A stretch of DNA of 41,772 bases from a virus. The notes under the pieces were generated by a model. It saw nothing but the letters and a program-made list of their open reading frames with translations, was not told the origin of the DNA and made no database searches. A program made the translations under genes and the position numbers. Location of the stretch: IMG/VR virus record IMGVR_UViG_3300033145_001447, positions 1 to 41,772 of that record, one strand, 5' to 3'. This document shows positions 18,503-26,539 of this stretch, in pieces. The first letter of the stretch is position 1. Each line of letters opens with the position of its first letter.

Positions 18503-19215
18503 TACCAATCCTCGTCCCGGTCATATGTGCTGCCGCTGTTGCTGCCGTAAAATTCCGGCTCTTCGTCTCCTTCAGGCATCGACCGGATCATTGTCAGCAT
18601 GACTTCAAAAAACTTTTTTTCGTGATAGGCGGCGGCGCTGCCCTTGCTGTCTTCCCCGTCCTCGATCAGATCTCCAAAGATCTCTTTAAGGACGTAGTGG
18701 CGAAGGATATCTTTTGCCAGGTGCGCCGGCAGGCCTTCGGGCACATCATCGTTGTCGGCCAAGGTCGCGGGAACACGATAATATTGAACCGTCAAATCAA
18801 CCGTTGCCGTTGGAATACCCTGATAATACAGATTGCTACCTTTGACACAGGCAATGGTAATCATCCCCGGCAGGCTTAAATCCTTCTTTATCGCGGTTTT
18901 CATAAAAAGCCCGAAGGAATAATAATCCCCGCCCTCGACATGATGAACACGATAGTCCGAGCTGTCATATACCTGGAAAACCGCCCGCTGATAATCGGCG
19001 GGCAGGGCTTTGTAGGGAAGGGTTGTGGAAGTTGTTACCGTGTCAGAGGCGAAGAGGCCGGGAAGCGGGGGCGAAATAGACCCGTCCAGCATCATAACGC
19101 CGCCGGCCACAATCTGAAGAGCCTCGTTTATACGGCTGTTTATTGTTGCTGATACGAACGAAGGATCGTCGAGCTTATCGTCAATCGCGTCTCGTATTTC
19201 TTCGAGAGTTGCCAT
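18502..19215 (-). CDS. Head-tail adaptor (SU10/P22 gp4-like)
   Basis: A 237-residue protein that starts with a short helix (ATLEEIRDAIDDKLDD), has the typical central beta region with an LPYKALPADYQRAVFQVYDS strand pair, an YYRVPATLADNDDVPEGLP turn, and a helical C-terminus (HLAKDILRHYVLKEIFGD). This is the layout of the phage adaptor family that docks under the portal in short-tailed phages such as SU10 and phiEco32. It lies between the small head protein and the hub-like protein, where an adaptor belongs. The last 25 residues are acidic and probably disordered. Confidence 0.85.
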   Translation of the reverse strand: MATLEEIRDAIDDKLDDPSFVSATINSRINEALQIVAGGVMMLDGSISPPLPGLFASDTVTTSTTLPYKALPADYQRAVFQVYDSSDYRVHHVEGGDYYSFGLFMKTAIKKDLSLPGMITIACVKGSNLYYQGIPTATVDLTVQYYRVPATLADNDDVPEGLPAHLAKDILRHYVLKEIFGDLIEDGEDSKGSAAAYHEKKFFEVMLTMIRSMPEGDEEPEFYGSNSGSTYDRDEDW

Positions 19216-19244
19216 GGGGGCACCTCACCGTCATAGAAGGTTTT

Positions 19245-19277
19245 GTTGTTAGCCCCGGGGTTTCCGGGGCCAACAAC
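19245..19277 (-). promoter_or_regulatory. Strong intergenic stem-loop without U-tract
   Basis: Arms GTTGTTAGCCCCGG (19245-19258) and CCGGGGCCAACAAC (19264-19277) pair with one mismatch around a five-base loop. It lies in the 92-base gap between the small head protein and the adaptor gene. No T-run follows on either strand, so it is not a classical terminator. It could be a processing or stability element that changes the ratio of capsid to adaptor transcripts. Confidence 0.6.
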
Positions 19278-19307
19278 ATGGGAAAGGCAATAGCGTAAGG
19301 AGGTTGT

Positions 19308-19670
19308 TTACGCCAGTACCGGGTCTTCTACAAGAGTCGCGTACTCATCAAACTCAAGGTAAACAACCGCGGCACCAGCCGCACCGTTCGCCACCAGCTT
19401 AATCATTTTGTATAAGTCAGTTGAGGAAGCCGGGTCAAAGATCAGGTCTTTGTTGGTGGTATCCGGAACACCCTCTTCGCGTATGATGCCAGCGGTATCT
19501 ACCGCCGTAATGGTATTTACGGCGGTGGTGTTGCGAGAAACGATGATGGTATCGTTCGGCTCAACGGCGTTGGTCTGCCAGATGGCGTGAGCCACCTTCA
19601 CAATACCTCGGGCCGGAGCCGGAACATATGCCGTTCCGTCGCTTGCAAGTTCGATTATCATTCTAATCAT
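19308..19670 (-). CDS. Small head-associated protein (decoration or cement candidate)
   Basis: A 120-residue beta-rich protein with alternating Val/Ile/Thr strands (IVKVAHAIWQTNAVEPNDTI, VVYLEFDEYATLVED) and no membrane segment. The start ATG at 19670 has GGAG upstream. It lies between the capsid/beta-helix genes and the adaptor, where phages often keep decoration or head-completion proteins, but I see no diagnostic motif. Flanked downstream by the 19245-19277 stem-loop. Confidence 0.82.
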   Translation of the reverse strand: MIRMIIELASDGTAYVPAPARGIVKVAHAIWQTNAVEPNDTIIVSRNTTAVNTITAVDTAGIIREEGVPDTTNKDLIFDPASSTDLYKMIKLVANGAAGAAVVYLEFDEYATLVEDPVLA

Positions 19671-19732
19671 GGTCTTAACTCCTTATATAATGGTTATTAT
19701 TGCCTGTTCTTAAACAATAACGAGGTTAATGG

Positions 19733-21523
19733 TTAAGGAAGATCGTTCGGGGTGATTATAGCACCATGATCCGCGTTCCATTTTAAAACAACATAGGCAA
19801 TGCCAGGACCGGTACCAACGCCAGCGTCACCGTGGATAAAGACTTGATCGCCCGTCTGTAAATAAATAGGAAGGACGTTTGTGGTCCAATCCGCAGTAGC
19901 GACGTTTAAATTGGCACCGAAACTTCCTATGACTTCTACGCCAATCGGCTCGTCTTCGTCATTATACGCCCCGATAACGCAATCCGTGGAAAGCTCAATA
20001 TTGGTTGGCCCAGCAAGACCTGTCCCGTCAGTGCAAACAAAAACTTCTGTCAGGAACGCGCCGCCACCAGAGACCGTCGCAATCACACCGGTTTGAACGT
20101 TGCTCACGATTGAAGACGACGTTACAGCCGAAGTCGTAATCCATGTGCCTTTAAACTCGCCGGCTTCCATCTCGTCAACATTGGCATCGACAACAGCCAA
20201 AGCATCACTAATCGCCTGCAAAGAATCGGTTGAGGCATCGTAATCTACTACCGCAGCGTTGGCGTCCATGATATGTGACAAGATCGTTCCATCAGCAACG
20301 TAAAGTGTCAGGTCAGCATCGGCTGCGACAGTAGTGTCGGTTCCAGCGATATGATCCAACTCTACTGCGGCAAGAGCCGTAGCAGCACCACCACCCGCGG
20401 TTACTGAAGCAGCAATCGCCTGAAGGGAGTCGGTGGTGTTGTTGTAAGTGTTTAACGTTGCGGCTGCGCCCGAACACATGATCTTCGCCAGAATAGAATC
20501 GGTCGCCGCTTGTTCAGCATAAGCCTCGGTCCCGTCAATAGCGAAAAAGTGGTTCAGCCCGTTGTCGATAACCCACAAAGGAATACCGTCAAGGTCAATG
20601 GCGACCGAGATGTCATTTCCGGAGGTGAACATGCTGCCAGAGTCCAGAATATTGGCCTCGGTGTCACCATAAAGGGTATTGCCTACAATCTCGCCAGACG
20701 CCGTTGTGGTAAACTCAATCGCATGTTCGCCGGATGTCAGGTTCGTAATAGTATTCCTGGCAATCAGGGCGTTGGTGTCGACCTTATTCGACCAAATAGC
20801 CGCCACGGCGAATTCGCCGTAAATAACATTATCGGTGATAACCATATCCGCGTTGACGCCGTTGCCGGCCTCAATGAAGTGATTGGTCAAAGACGTTGCG
20901 GCGCCAACATAGGTGTTGCCGATACATTTAAATCCGGTCGCCAAAGCAGCCAAGTCGATAACGTCAAGAAATTCGAAGGTGGCCGTCCCGGGTTCCGGGA
21001 ATTCACAGCCCTCGAGCAAGAAGTCGTCACCAGCCGCCTCAACCGTGAAAGCCGCAACAACGTCAGAGATTCCGGCAATAAGCCGGAGGCCCCTGACCGT
21101 CACGCTGGCCGCACCGATTGTAATGGTATCATCAACCGCGTCATAGGTGATCTCGGGCATATCCGCGCCTTCGCCCATACCGATAATGGTAATGCCGGCG
21201 ACATCAGCGTCAAATCCGTCCGTTACCTCATGGCCCGGGAGCAGATAAACGGTATCGCCCTGGTTGGCGGTACATCTGTCAATCGCCTCGTCTTCTGTTG
21301 CGAGACACGTTCGCGGGGCTTTCCCGTTTCGTGCGTCGTCACCGTCTGTGTCGTGGACGTAATAAACGTCGCCGTTGCCGACATTCTGAAGTTGAAAATC
21401 AGAAAGCGGCTTTGTTGCGCTGGAAGTGCCGTACATCCGAACAGCCGGACCCAGGCTCCAGGCAGGCGTAATAACCCCGATAAGCAGGGCCGCCAGGATG
21501 GTAAAACCAATATATTTCTTCAT
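19733..21523 (-). CDS. Exported right-handed beta-helix protein next to capsid gene
   Basis: A 596-residue protein with a textbook Sec signal peptide: KK, hydrophobic IGFTILAALLIGVI, then TPAWS with likely cleavage after residue 23. Residues about 60-300 are short Ile/Val/Asn-rich turns (ITIIGMGEG, VTVRGLRLIAG, MVITDNVIYGE, ALIARNTITNLTSG, GEIVGNTLYGD) typical of a right-handed parallel beta-helix (pectate-lyase/NosD fold). Residues about 340-450 hold two units built on TDSLQAI...LDHIAG...ADLTLYVADGTILSHIM, a motif seen in many environmental phage proteins. The C-terminal 150 residues are beta-rich. It begins 40 bases after the capsid stop. Either an exported surface protein or a virion protein with an N-terminal hydrophobic segment; the signal peptide is clear, the role is not. 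Confidence 0.88.
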   Translation of the reverse strand: MKKYIGFTILAALLIGVITPAWSLGPAVRMYGTSSATKPLSDFQLQNVGNGDVYYVHDTDGDDARNGKAPRTCLATEDEAIDRCTANQGDTVYLLPGHEVTDGFDADVAGITIIGMGEGADMPEITYDAVDDTITIGAASVTVRGLRLIAGISDVVAAFTVEAAGDDFLLEGCEFPEPGTATFEFLDVIDLAALATGFKCIGNTYVGAATSLTNHFIEAGNGVNADMVITDNVIYGEFAVAAIWSNKVDTNALIARNTITNLTSGEHAIEFTTTASGEIVGNTLYGDTEANILDSGSMFTSGNDISVAIDLDGIPLWVIDNGLNHFFAIDGTEAYAEQAATDSILAKIMCSGAAATLNTYNNTTDSLQAIAASVTAGGGAATALAAVELDHIAGTDTTVAADADLTLYVADGTILSHIMDANAAVVDYDASTDSLQAISDALAVVDANVDEMEAGEFKGTWITTSAVTSSSIVSNVQTGVIATVSGGGAFLTEVFVCTDGTGLAGPTNIELSTDCVIGAYNDEDEPIGVEVIGSFGANLNVATADWTTNVLPIYLQTGDQVFIHGDAGVGTGPGIAYVVLKWNADHGAIITPNDLP

Positions 21524-21562
21524 AACACGTTCTCCTTCTTTACCGTGTTTGGGGGTTATTGA

Positions 21563-22579
21563 TTAGGCCGCCACTGTCAATTTGGTATGACGAACCTGCA
21601 TCTGCCGATTGGAACACATCAGGTTCAAGATCGCCCGGGTGTTCGCGTTCCATACGTCCGGCTGGCCGAGAACTTCTTTCGATACCCACTTGGGAACGGT
21701 GAAGTTTTTGTCTTTGTGGCCGCGCAGGTGCATGAAATTCAGGTTCAGCGAATCCATAACGCCGGGGAGATTGTCGTCGTAATAGGTGTCTGCGACGATG
21801 GGAGCGCCTCGGAATTCGATGTTCTCGAACCCGGCCACGTCCTTGATCTCGGCGTTGTAAGTGATCTGCTGCGGGTGCAGGCTGGCCTCGAAGCCGTCCT
21901 TGATTAACGTGGTTGTGCAGCAGAAATTCGGCAAAACGCCCTTGAAGCTACCAAAACCCGGCTGACGCCAGATTTTCTGCATGGTCACGAAGTTAATATC
22001 TTCCGTGTCTGTTACAACGTTGGCCTTCCATTGCGCTACTTCGTCTTCCGCGATGCTACCGTACTCGGTAGCCGTCACAGTGCTGAACAAATCGCCAAGG
22101 CCGTTAATGTGTTCTAAGGGGTCCCTGCCGGCTGCCGTATGCAGGACCGCGCCGGATATCAGATCTTCCGACAGCTGGATCCGAGCCGCTATAGCGATAT
22201 CTTCCAGGTACACTTTGGTCAGAGCGATCGTCTCGGCCTCGCCAGCGTTCTGGATATTGTCCAGCAGGTTCAGTGTGTTCGCGCCCATAACACCAGAATC
22301 GAACTTGAACCGGATGTTATCGAGCAGGACTTTCTTGTCTTGCGGGATAATGGTGTTGACACCATAACCGCCGCGATTAGACCCCTGATACTTAAAGGGA
22401 ATTTTGACCATAAGCCCGCCGTCAACAAATTCGTGAGGCTTGACTTCCCAATTATCCAGGGTAAAAGCGTTATTGGTGAGCTTCCAGAGAAGGGCGGATT
22501 GCTTGCTCAAAATATCCACCGGAGTTTTCTGAAGCCAGAAATACTCTGTCGTCGCGTTTAACTGTCCGATTGTTGCCAT
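21563..22579 (-). CDS. Major capsid protein (HK97-fold, SU10/phiEco32-like)
   Basis: A 338-residue protein directly after the scaffold gene. It has the look of the small-genome podovirus capsid family: N-terminal TEYFWLQKTPVDILSKQSAL, KPHEFVDGGLMVKIPFKYQG, a spine-helix region TLNLLDNIQNAGEAETIALT, and a C-terminal LNFMHLRGHKDKNF with the final Arg/Gln-rich strand. No protease domain or delta domain is fused. RBS AAAGGAG precedes the ATG. Assignment rests on both position between scaffold and adaptor and the sequence pattern. Confidence 0.87.
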   Translation of the reverse strand: MATIGQLNATTEYFWLQKTPVDILSKQSALLWKLTNNAFTLDNWEVKPHEFVDGGLMVKIPFKYQGSNRGGYGVNTIIPQDKKVLLDNIRFKFDSGVMGANTLNLLDNIQNAGEAETIALTKVYLEDIAIAARIQLSEDLISGAVLHTAAGRDPLEHINGLGDLFSTVTATEYGSIAEDEVAQWKANVVTDTEDINFVTMQKIWRQPGFGSFKGVLPNFCCTTTLIKDGFEASLHPQQITYNAEIKDVAGFENIEFRGAPIVADTYYDDNLPGVMDSLNLNFMHLRGHKDKNFTVPKWVSKEVLGQPDVWNANTRAILNLMCSNRQMQVRHTKLTVAA

Positions 22580-22620
22580 GTTAAATGCTCCTTTCTATAT
22601 GGCTCGGCCGGACGCTATCT

Positions 22621-23415
22621 TTATCCCGCACCTTGAAATGCGGCTGACATGCCTGCGTCCAGTTCCTCGCCAGTGACTTTTGCTGGTTTGGTGACCGCTG
22701 GTGTACCACCGTTTTCGGTAGTGACCACGCCCACTTTTTCCTCGCCTGATTTTAATTTCAGGCGCACTCTAAACTCTTCGTTTTGCTCGGCAAGAGCCGC
22801 GCTTTGTTTCTGTGCTTCTGCTAACTGGATCTCACGATATGCCAGAACAGGGTCCTGTATGCCAAACGTGTCATTAGCCATGTGCTGGTTAATGGCCTCC
22901 TGCATTTCCGGAGCGTCAAAAGCCGGGTTTGCGGCCCTCCAGTTGGTCTCGGAAGTGGCTGCGTTTTGGCTTTTCAGATGCTTTTCAAATTGAGAATTCA
23001 TGGCTACCTGTGTTTCGGTTTTTGCCCTTTCTCTCTCAATCGTCCGAGCTTGCCGGTTTAAGGCATTGACATCTTTGGTGTAGGTCGGATCGTCCACGTC
23101 GAGCTTTTCAATCGCGGTGTCGATTTCCGCCAGCTGCCCCTCGTAATCAGGGGTTGCTGCCGCCTTTTCTGCCGCCTTTGCTTCGGCTTCCGCCTTGGCG
23201 CTCGGAGACATTGCCGCGATCGATTGATTGGCCTGCTCAAGCTGGGCCTTGGTGGTGCCCAGCTCGTTGCCCTGCTTGTCGTTAAACGCTTTAAGCTCGC
23301 TGATCCCCTTGGCCGCTTCCTCGATGGTTTTGTACGTCGTCCCGGGGATTACAGGCTCGTCCGCTCCACCCGCTGCTGCGGCTTCGGCTGCTATCTCTGC
23401 TTCTGTTTTCGCCAT
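22621..23415 (-). CDS. Capsid scaffolding protein
   Basis: A 264-residue, highly charged, Ala/Glu/Lys/Gln-rich helical protein, with an acidic N-terminus (KTEAEIAAEAAAAGG), a long coiled-coil centre (AKAEAEAKAAEKAAA, LNRQARTIERERAKTE) and a short C-terminal segment. These are standard traits of phage scaffold proteins, which shape the procapsid and then leave it. It stands between portal/FmdB and capsid, as in most tailed phages. No protease motif is visible. A structured leader (23448-23601) lies just upstream. Confidence 0.85.
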   Translation of the reverse strand: MAKTEAEIAAEAAAAGGADEPVIPGTTYKTIEEAAKGISELKAFNDKQGNELGTTKAQLEQANQSIAAMSPSAKAEAEAKAAEKAAATPDYEGQLAEIDTAIEKLDVDDPTYTKDVNALNRQARTIERERAKTETQVAMNSQFEKHLKSQNAATSETNWRAANPAFDAPEMQEAINQHMANDTFGIQDPVLAYREIQLAEAQKQSAALAEQNEEFRVRLKLKSGEEKVGVVTTENGGTPAVTKPAKVTGEELDAGMSAAFQGAG

Positions 23416-23447
23416 CTTTCGTGTTCTCCTTCCGCAAGGCCGGCGCT

Positions 23448-23601
23448 GATGGTATCCCTTTCGGGCATCTGCTAACGGGTATCCCTGCTTCTTTTTAGTC
23501 GTTAAGCCTGAAAGACGGCACGAAAATCGTGGTATCCATCCATCAAGGCTTTTCCCTGATAATTCAGGTTTTTATTATGTTACCCGCGCCCATTTGCGCG
23601 G
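23448..23601 (-). promoter_or_regulatory. Highly structured leader upstream of the scaffold-capsid genes
   Basis: Between the FmdB-type stop and the scaffold start I see five possible hairpins on the minus strand: CCGCGC/GCGCGG (23584-23601), CCTGA/TCAGG (23555-23568), CACGA/TCGTG (23519-23531), a bulged GCTTAACG/CGTTAGC pair (23471-23507), and GATG-CCC-GAAA-GGG-ATAC-CATC (23448-23469) with a GNRA loop. GGATACC recurs three times. No U-tract follows any of them. This could be a riboswitch-like or translational control element or an RNA processing site. No known class was recognised. Confidence 0.5.
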
Positions 23602-23613
23602 CATAATGTTCTT

Positions 23614-23895
23614 TTATCCAGCCGCCACGGATCCGCTTGATTCCAGATAATCCAGATAATCCTTGCGGGTTTCCCAGGGCGCCAAATGCTCCGGCTTAAT
23701 AACGTCCTCGGCTGACAACAGCCAAGGCACGTCGACGGCGCTATCACATTGGATCCCGCCGTGGCCTTTGACAATTACCTGCTTGGCGAAGCCATTACAT
23801 CCCGGGCACTTAATCATGCGCTTGCGTTGCGACATTTTGCGGACCTTCTCTGTAATGGCTTTGCAATCCAGGCACTCATAGCTATACAGCGGCAT
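23614..23895 (-). CDS. FmdB-type zinc-ribbon protein
   Basis: A 93-residue protein with MPLYSYECLDCKAI at its start and a second CPGC knuckle near residue 31, the C2C2 zinc ribbon of the FmdB/CxxC regulatory family. The ATG at 23895 overlaps the portal stop by 14 bases and has GGAGGG seven bases upstream. The remaining 55 residues are not family-typical and end in a short helix (WETRKDYLDYLESS). Many phages carry such a gene between portal and scaffold; its function in virions or infection is not established. Confidence 0.85.
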   Translation of the reverse strand: MPLYSYECLDCKAITEKVRKMSQRKRMIKCPGCNGFAKQVIVKGHGGIQCDSAVDVPWLLSAEDVIKPEHLAPWETRKDYLDYLESSGSVAAG

Positions 23896-25834
23896 TGTTC
23901 CCTCCATCTTGTCCCTCTTCCGCCTGGTTGCGGATACTCGGCTCCATGTTCTGCTGCTGGGCCTGTATTTCCTGTAACATCCCCATCAAATCCTGCAGCA
24001 CGTTGGGCGGCAACCCCGCGTCTTTTAAGACGGACAGTGCTTGACCCATCATCGGCCCGGCCGTCCTGGCAACTTCCTCTTTCCAGTTCGGCAGGTTCAG
24101 CTGTTCCAGCATGTAGGGGATGCTGACCTTGCCGGCCTCGGCCAGTTTCATAATCAATTCCTGGTTTTGTAGGGAAGTCCGGGGCGCGGTGGATCCTGAT
24201 TCAACAACGAAATTAAACCGGCGCCCGGCGTAATTTACCCCGATAAACTCCTTGGGTTGGCCGGCCACGTTAACCATGTCGGCATCCGTGCCCCAATTCT
24301 GCCACAATCCAATGGCCCATTTTGAGCGATTCTCGGCCAGGCTTTCGATGCTGGTGGTTTTCGGTTGGAGGGCGACCTGGTTCTTTTCCTGCAGCGCGAC
24401 AATGGCCTGGGCCGCGATCACGCCCTTGGGGGCGACGCCGCGGTCAGCTTCTTCAATGGCGTAAATGCGGTCGTGCAGCTGGATAATCTTGTCAAGAACT
24501 TGAAAGAATGAAGCAGGCAGGTTGGGCACCACTAAATATTCAATCCTGGCGTCGGGTATGGTCGGCATCAGCACCAGGCGGCCGCCCTTGTCGATATCGG
24601 CCTTGATCATTTTTTTTGTTATCCCGCAATGCTTTTGAAGAATCAGGGTAGGCGTAAGCGCGTCCTTGGTCCATGACGTGAGTTTCCGCAGGATTATATT
24701 GATATAATTGAGCATTACCCTTGTCTGCTCAATCGCGGCAAAGCCCCAAATGCTGTTTGGATCCCGGTAGCTGTTGGCGGTGTAGATCGGGAAACGGCCC
24801 CAGGGGTGGGTGTATCTGGCCTGTTTTACGGGAAGCACGGGGTTGATGTTCGGGTTCGCGCTGTCGTCCAGGACTATGACGCCATGACTATCGCCCTTGC
24901 TAGCCCGACCGTCTGCCATCGTAACCGTGACTTTCCGGACGCCATCGGGGTAAACCAGCCTTTCTTCTGTGCCCTCGATAAAGCGAGGGATATCGGTGGG
25001 GCTTTCCTCCGTCCACTCCGGATTCTGTGTCAGCACTTTCTCGCTGGTCGTGCTTTTGTCCCGGACCCAAACCTCTACGATCAGACCATGCTCTAATTTT
25101 CTGTCAGGGGCGTGTTTATTCGCGGCTTCGACCGGAAGCATCGGCGTCGCGTACCTGCCCGTCGTGTCGCCAGCGCCGCCGCCGTGGGTGCGATATTCTT
25201 CCCGCTCCCGGCCCAAAAGGTGATATGCTTCCTCGGCGTTTACGCCTGTAACCTTGAACTTGGCCTCGATCGCGTCCTTAAAATCGACGTAGCAGAAAGC
25301 GAGATAGGGGCAATCCGTGGACATATCGGCCCACATGCCAGGGGCGGGAAACAGCCCGAACATGTCTACCAGCTCGATATCAACATCATTCAACCTGGTG
25401 GCGTCGTGGAATGGTTTTTCTATCGTAATCCCGTAGATTTCCATGATCCGGCCGCTGTTCCGGAGCTTCATCCGATGGTTGGTGTCCTTCCGCCATTTGA
25501 TTAGCTTGGCTGTCAGGATTTTTTCAGCGTCGTCGGTCTCGCCGTCCAGGTCCACCACTTCGCCGACGGGATCCCGGGCGGTGATGTTCGATACTGTGCG
25601 CTCAACATTTGCGAAAAGAAGGTTCGCGGGGTTGGTGGTTTTTTGCCTGCCCCTTAATTTAACGCCGCCGCGACCGCGACCGCGCCAATCAGCGTAATTT
25701 TGCAGGGCGATCAGATTTACCTGAAGGCGCTCCTTGTCCTGCCGGGCTATCTCGAAAAGGTCATAAAAGAACTTCCCGACGTCGGGGTCGTCTTTGGGTG
25801 GAAGTTTTACGAGGGTCCAATCGTTGCGTACCAT
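23882..25834 (-). CDS. Portal protein
   Basis: A 650-residue protein that fits the P22/SU10-type portal family in length and pattern: N-terminal helices with QNYADWRGRGRG and TTNPANLLFANVERTVSNI, a clip/wing region, TANSYRDPNSIWGFAAIEQT, then LVVPNLPASFFQVLDKIIQL and a C-terminal Gln/Glu-rich tail. It forms the dodecameric DNA entry ring and docks the terminase. It follows a strong intrinsic terminator, whose stem ends about 20 bases before the ATG, and AGGA lies eight bases before that ATG. The stop overlaps the FmdB-type gene. Confidence 0.9.
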   Translation of the reverse strand: MVRNDWTLVKLPPKDDPDVGKFFYDLFEIARQDKERLQVNLIALQNYADWRGRGRGGVKLRGRQKTTNPANLLFANVERTVSNITARDPVGEVVDLDGETDDAEKILTAKLIKWRKDTNHRMKLRNSGRIMEIYGITIEKPFHDATRLNDVDIELVDMFGLFPAPGMWADMSTDCPYLAFCYVDFKDAIEAKFKVTGVNAEEAYHLLGREREEYRTHGGGAGDTTGRYATPMLPVEAANKHAPDRKLEHGLIVEVWVRDKSTTSEKVLTQNPEWTEESPTDIPRFIEGTEERLVYPDGVRKVTVTMADGRASKGDSHGVIVLDDSANPNINPVLPVKQARYTHPWGRFPIYTANSYRDPNSIWGFAAIEQTRVMLNYINIILRKLTSWTKDALTPTLILQKHCGITKKMIKADIDKGGRLVLMPTIPDARIEYLVVPNLPASFFQVLDKIIQLHDRIYAIEEADRGVAPKGVIAAQAIVALQEKNQVALQPKTTSIESLAENRSKWAIGLWQNWGTDADMVNVAGQPKEFIGVNYAGRRFNFVVESGSTAPRTSLQNQELIMKLAEAGKVSIPYMLEQLNLPNWKEEVARTAGPMMGQALSVLKDAGLPPNVLQDLMGMLQEIQAQQQNMEPSIRNQAEEGQDGGNNAAV

Positions 25835-25847
25835 GTATCGATTCCTA

Positions 25848-25897
25848 ATAAAAAAAGCCCCATAGAACAGTTGCTATACTGTCCCATGAGGCTTTTA
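25848..25897 (-). terminator. Rho-independent terminator immediately upstream of the portal gene
   Basis: On the minus strand a 17-bp imperfect stem (arms 25878-25894 and 25855-25871; GCCTCAT pairs with ATGGGGC) closes a six-base loop and is followed by seven or more U residues. It would stop transcripts coming from the small gene at 25963-26061 about 14 bases before the portal start codon. Confidence 0.85.
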
Positions 25898-25962
25898 GGC
25901 GTTACGGGTTGCTTAATGCGCGTTAAGGGGCATCAGCGAGGGTGTCGGCGTGTGTTAGGACT

Positions 25963-26061
25963 TCATTCCGGATCCCCCTTTAAAATTTTCTCAAAAATTG
26001 ACTTGGCAAATCCCAGGATTCTTACTATCGCTTTCAGGATTACCTTTGCATCCTCTGTCAT
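25963..26061 (-). CDS. Small amphipathic-helix phage protein
   Basis: A 32-residue ORF beginning MTEDAKVILKAIVRILGF and ending KGDPE. It is one amphipathic or membrane-associated helix with flanking Lys and acidic residues. Small proteins of this kind (helix with Lys-Ile-Leu core before the portal or structural block) recur in environmental phages. An in-frame ATG two codons upstream is possible. It lies between a promoter-like site and the terminator, so it could be expressed as its own short transcript. Function unknown. Confidence 0.6.
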   Translation of the reverse strand: MTEDAKVILKAIVRILGFAKSIFEKILKGDPE

Positions 26062-26069
26062 TTCCATTC

Positions 26070-26098
26070 CTTAAACCACAAACGATATCGGTTGTCAA
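26070..26098 (-). promoter_or_regulatory. Sigma70-type promoter, late region
   Basis: TTGACA at 26098-26093, 17-base spacer, TTTAAG at 26075-26070, preceded by an A/T tract. The predicted start (about 26063) falls only two bases before the ATG at 26061, so the transcript would be nearly leaderless if the -10 is right. The -35 matches other intergenic boxes in the window. Confidence 0.55.
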
Positions 26099-26105
26099 GA
26101 GTTTT

Positions 26106-26510
26106 TTAAACCAGATACCAATCATCAGCCAGCACGTCGGTTTGGCTGGCCAGCCAGGGAACGCGAGCGCCAGGGGTGTTGACCGCATCATCCGGGTAAT
26201 TGATATAAATATAGGGCAGCGTCATTTTGCTATTGCCGTCGGGGTTTTGCAGTTCAAGCCACTTGCCACGGCTGGGCCAGCCCGTTCTCGCGACCTTGTG
26301 CCCCAGCTTCAACGCCTCAATGGCGAGGCCAAAGGGCAGGTTGTCGCAGGGGCGATATGCTTCTTCAAAAACATCAAACGGGACCCATGACTCATGTCCG
26401 TCTGCATCAACAACCTTCATGCCGAGAGTTACGTCGCTGAGATCGTCCTCATCCTGCGGAGCAGGCCCTTCCTCAGCCATAATAACCTTGGTTCCAATGT
26501 AACGTTTCAC
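26106..26510 (-). CDS. DUF2829 / Tad2-type protein (Thoeris anti-defence candidate)
   Basis: A 134-residue protein starting at GTG (26510) with AAGGAGG upstream. Residues 58-134 are a clear DUF2829 domain: LPFGLAIEALKLGHKVARTG, W near KWLELQ, LPYIYIN and the hallmark PWLASQTDVLADDW at the C-terminus. Tad2, of this family, is established as a sponge that binds the gcADPR signal of Thoeris. The first 55 residues are a second conserved part (KRYIGTKVIMAE, DGHESWVPFDVFEEAYR) that often precedes DUF2829 in phages. Family assignment is strong; activity against Thoeris in this phage is inference. Confidence 0.88.
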   Translation of the reverse strand: MKRYIGTKVIMAEEGPAPQDEDDLSDVTLGMKVVDADGHESWVPFDVFEEAYRPCDNLPFGLAIEALKLGHKVARTGWPSRGKWLELQNPDGNSKMTLPYIYINYPDDAVNTPGARVPWLASQTDVLADDWYLV

Positions 26511-26539
26511 GTGCTACCTCCTTGGTTTAGCAATTATTC

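Noticed and set aside
20510-21562. 350-codon open frame on the plus strand
   Set aside because: Antisense shadow of the signal-peptide beta-helix gene: no RBS, odd composition, while the minus-strand protein has a signal peptide and beta-helix repeats.
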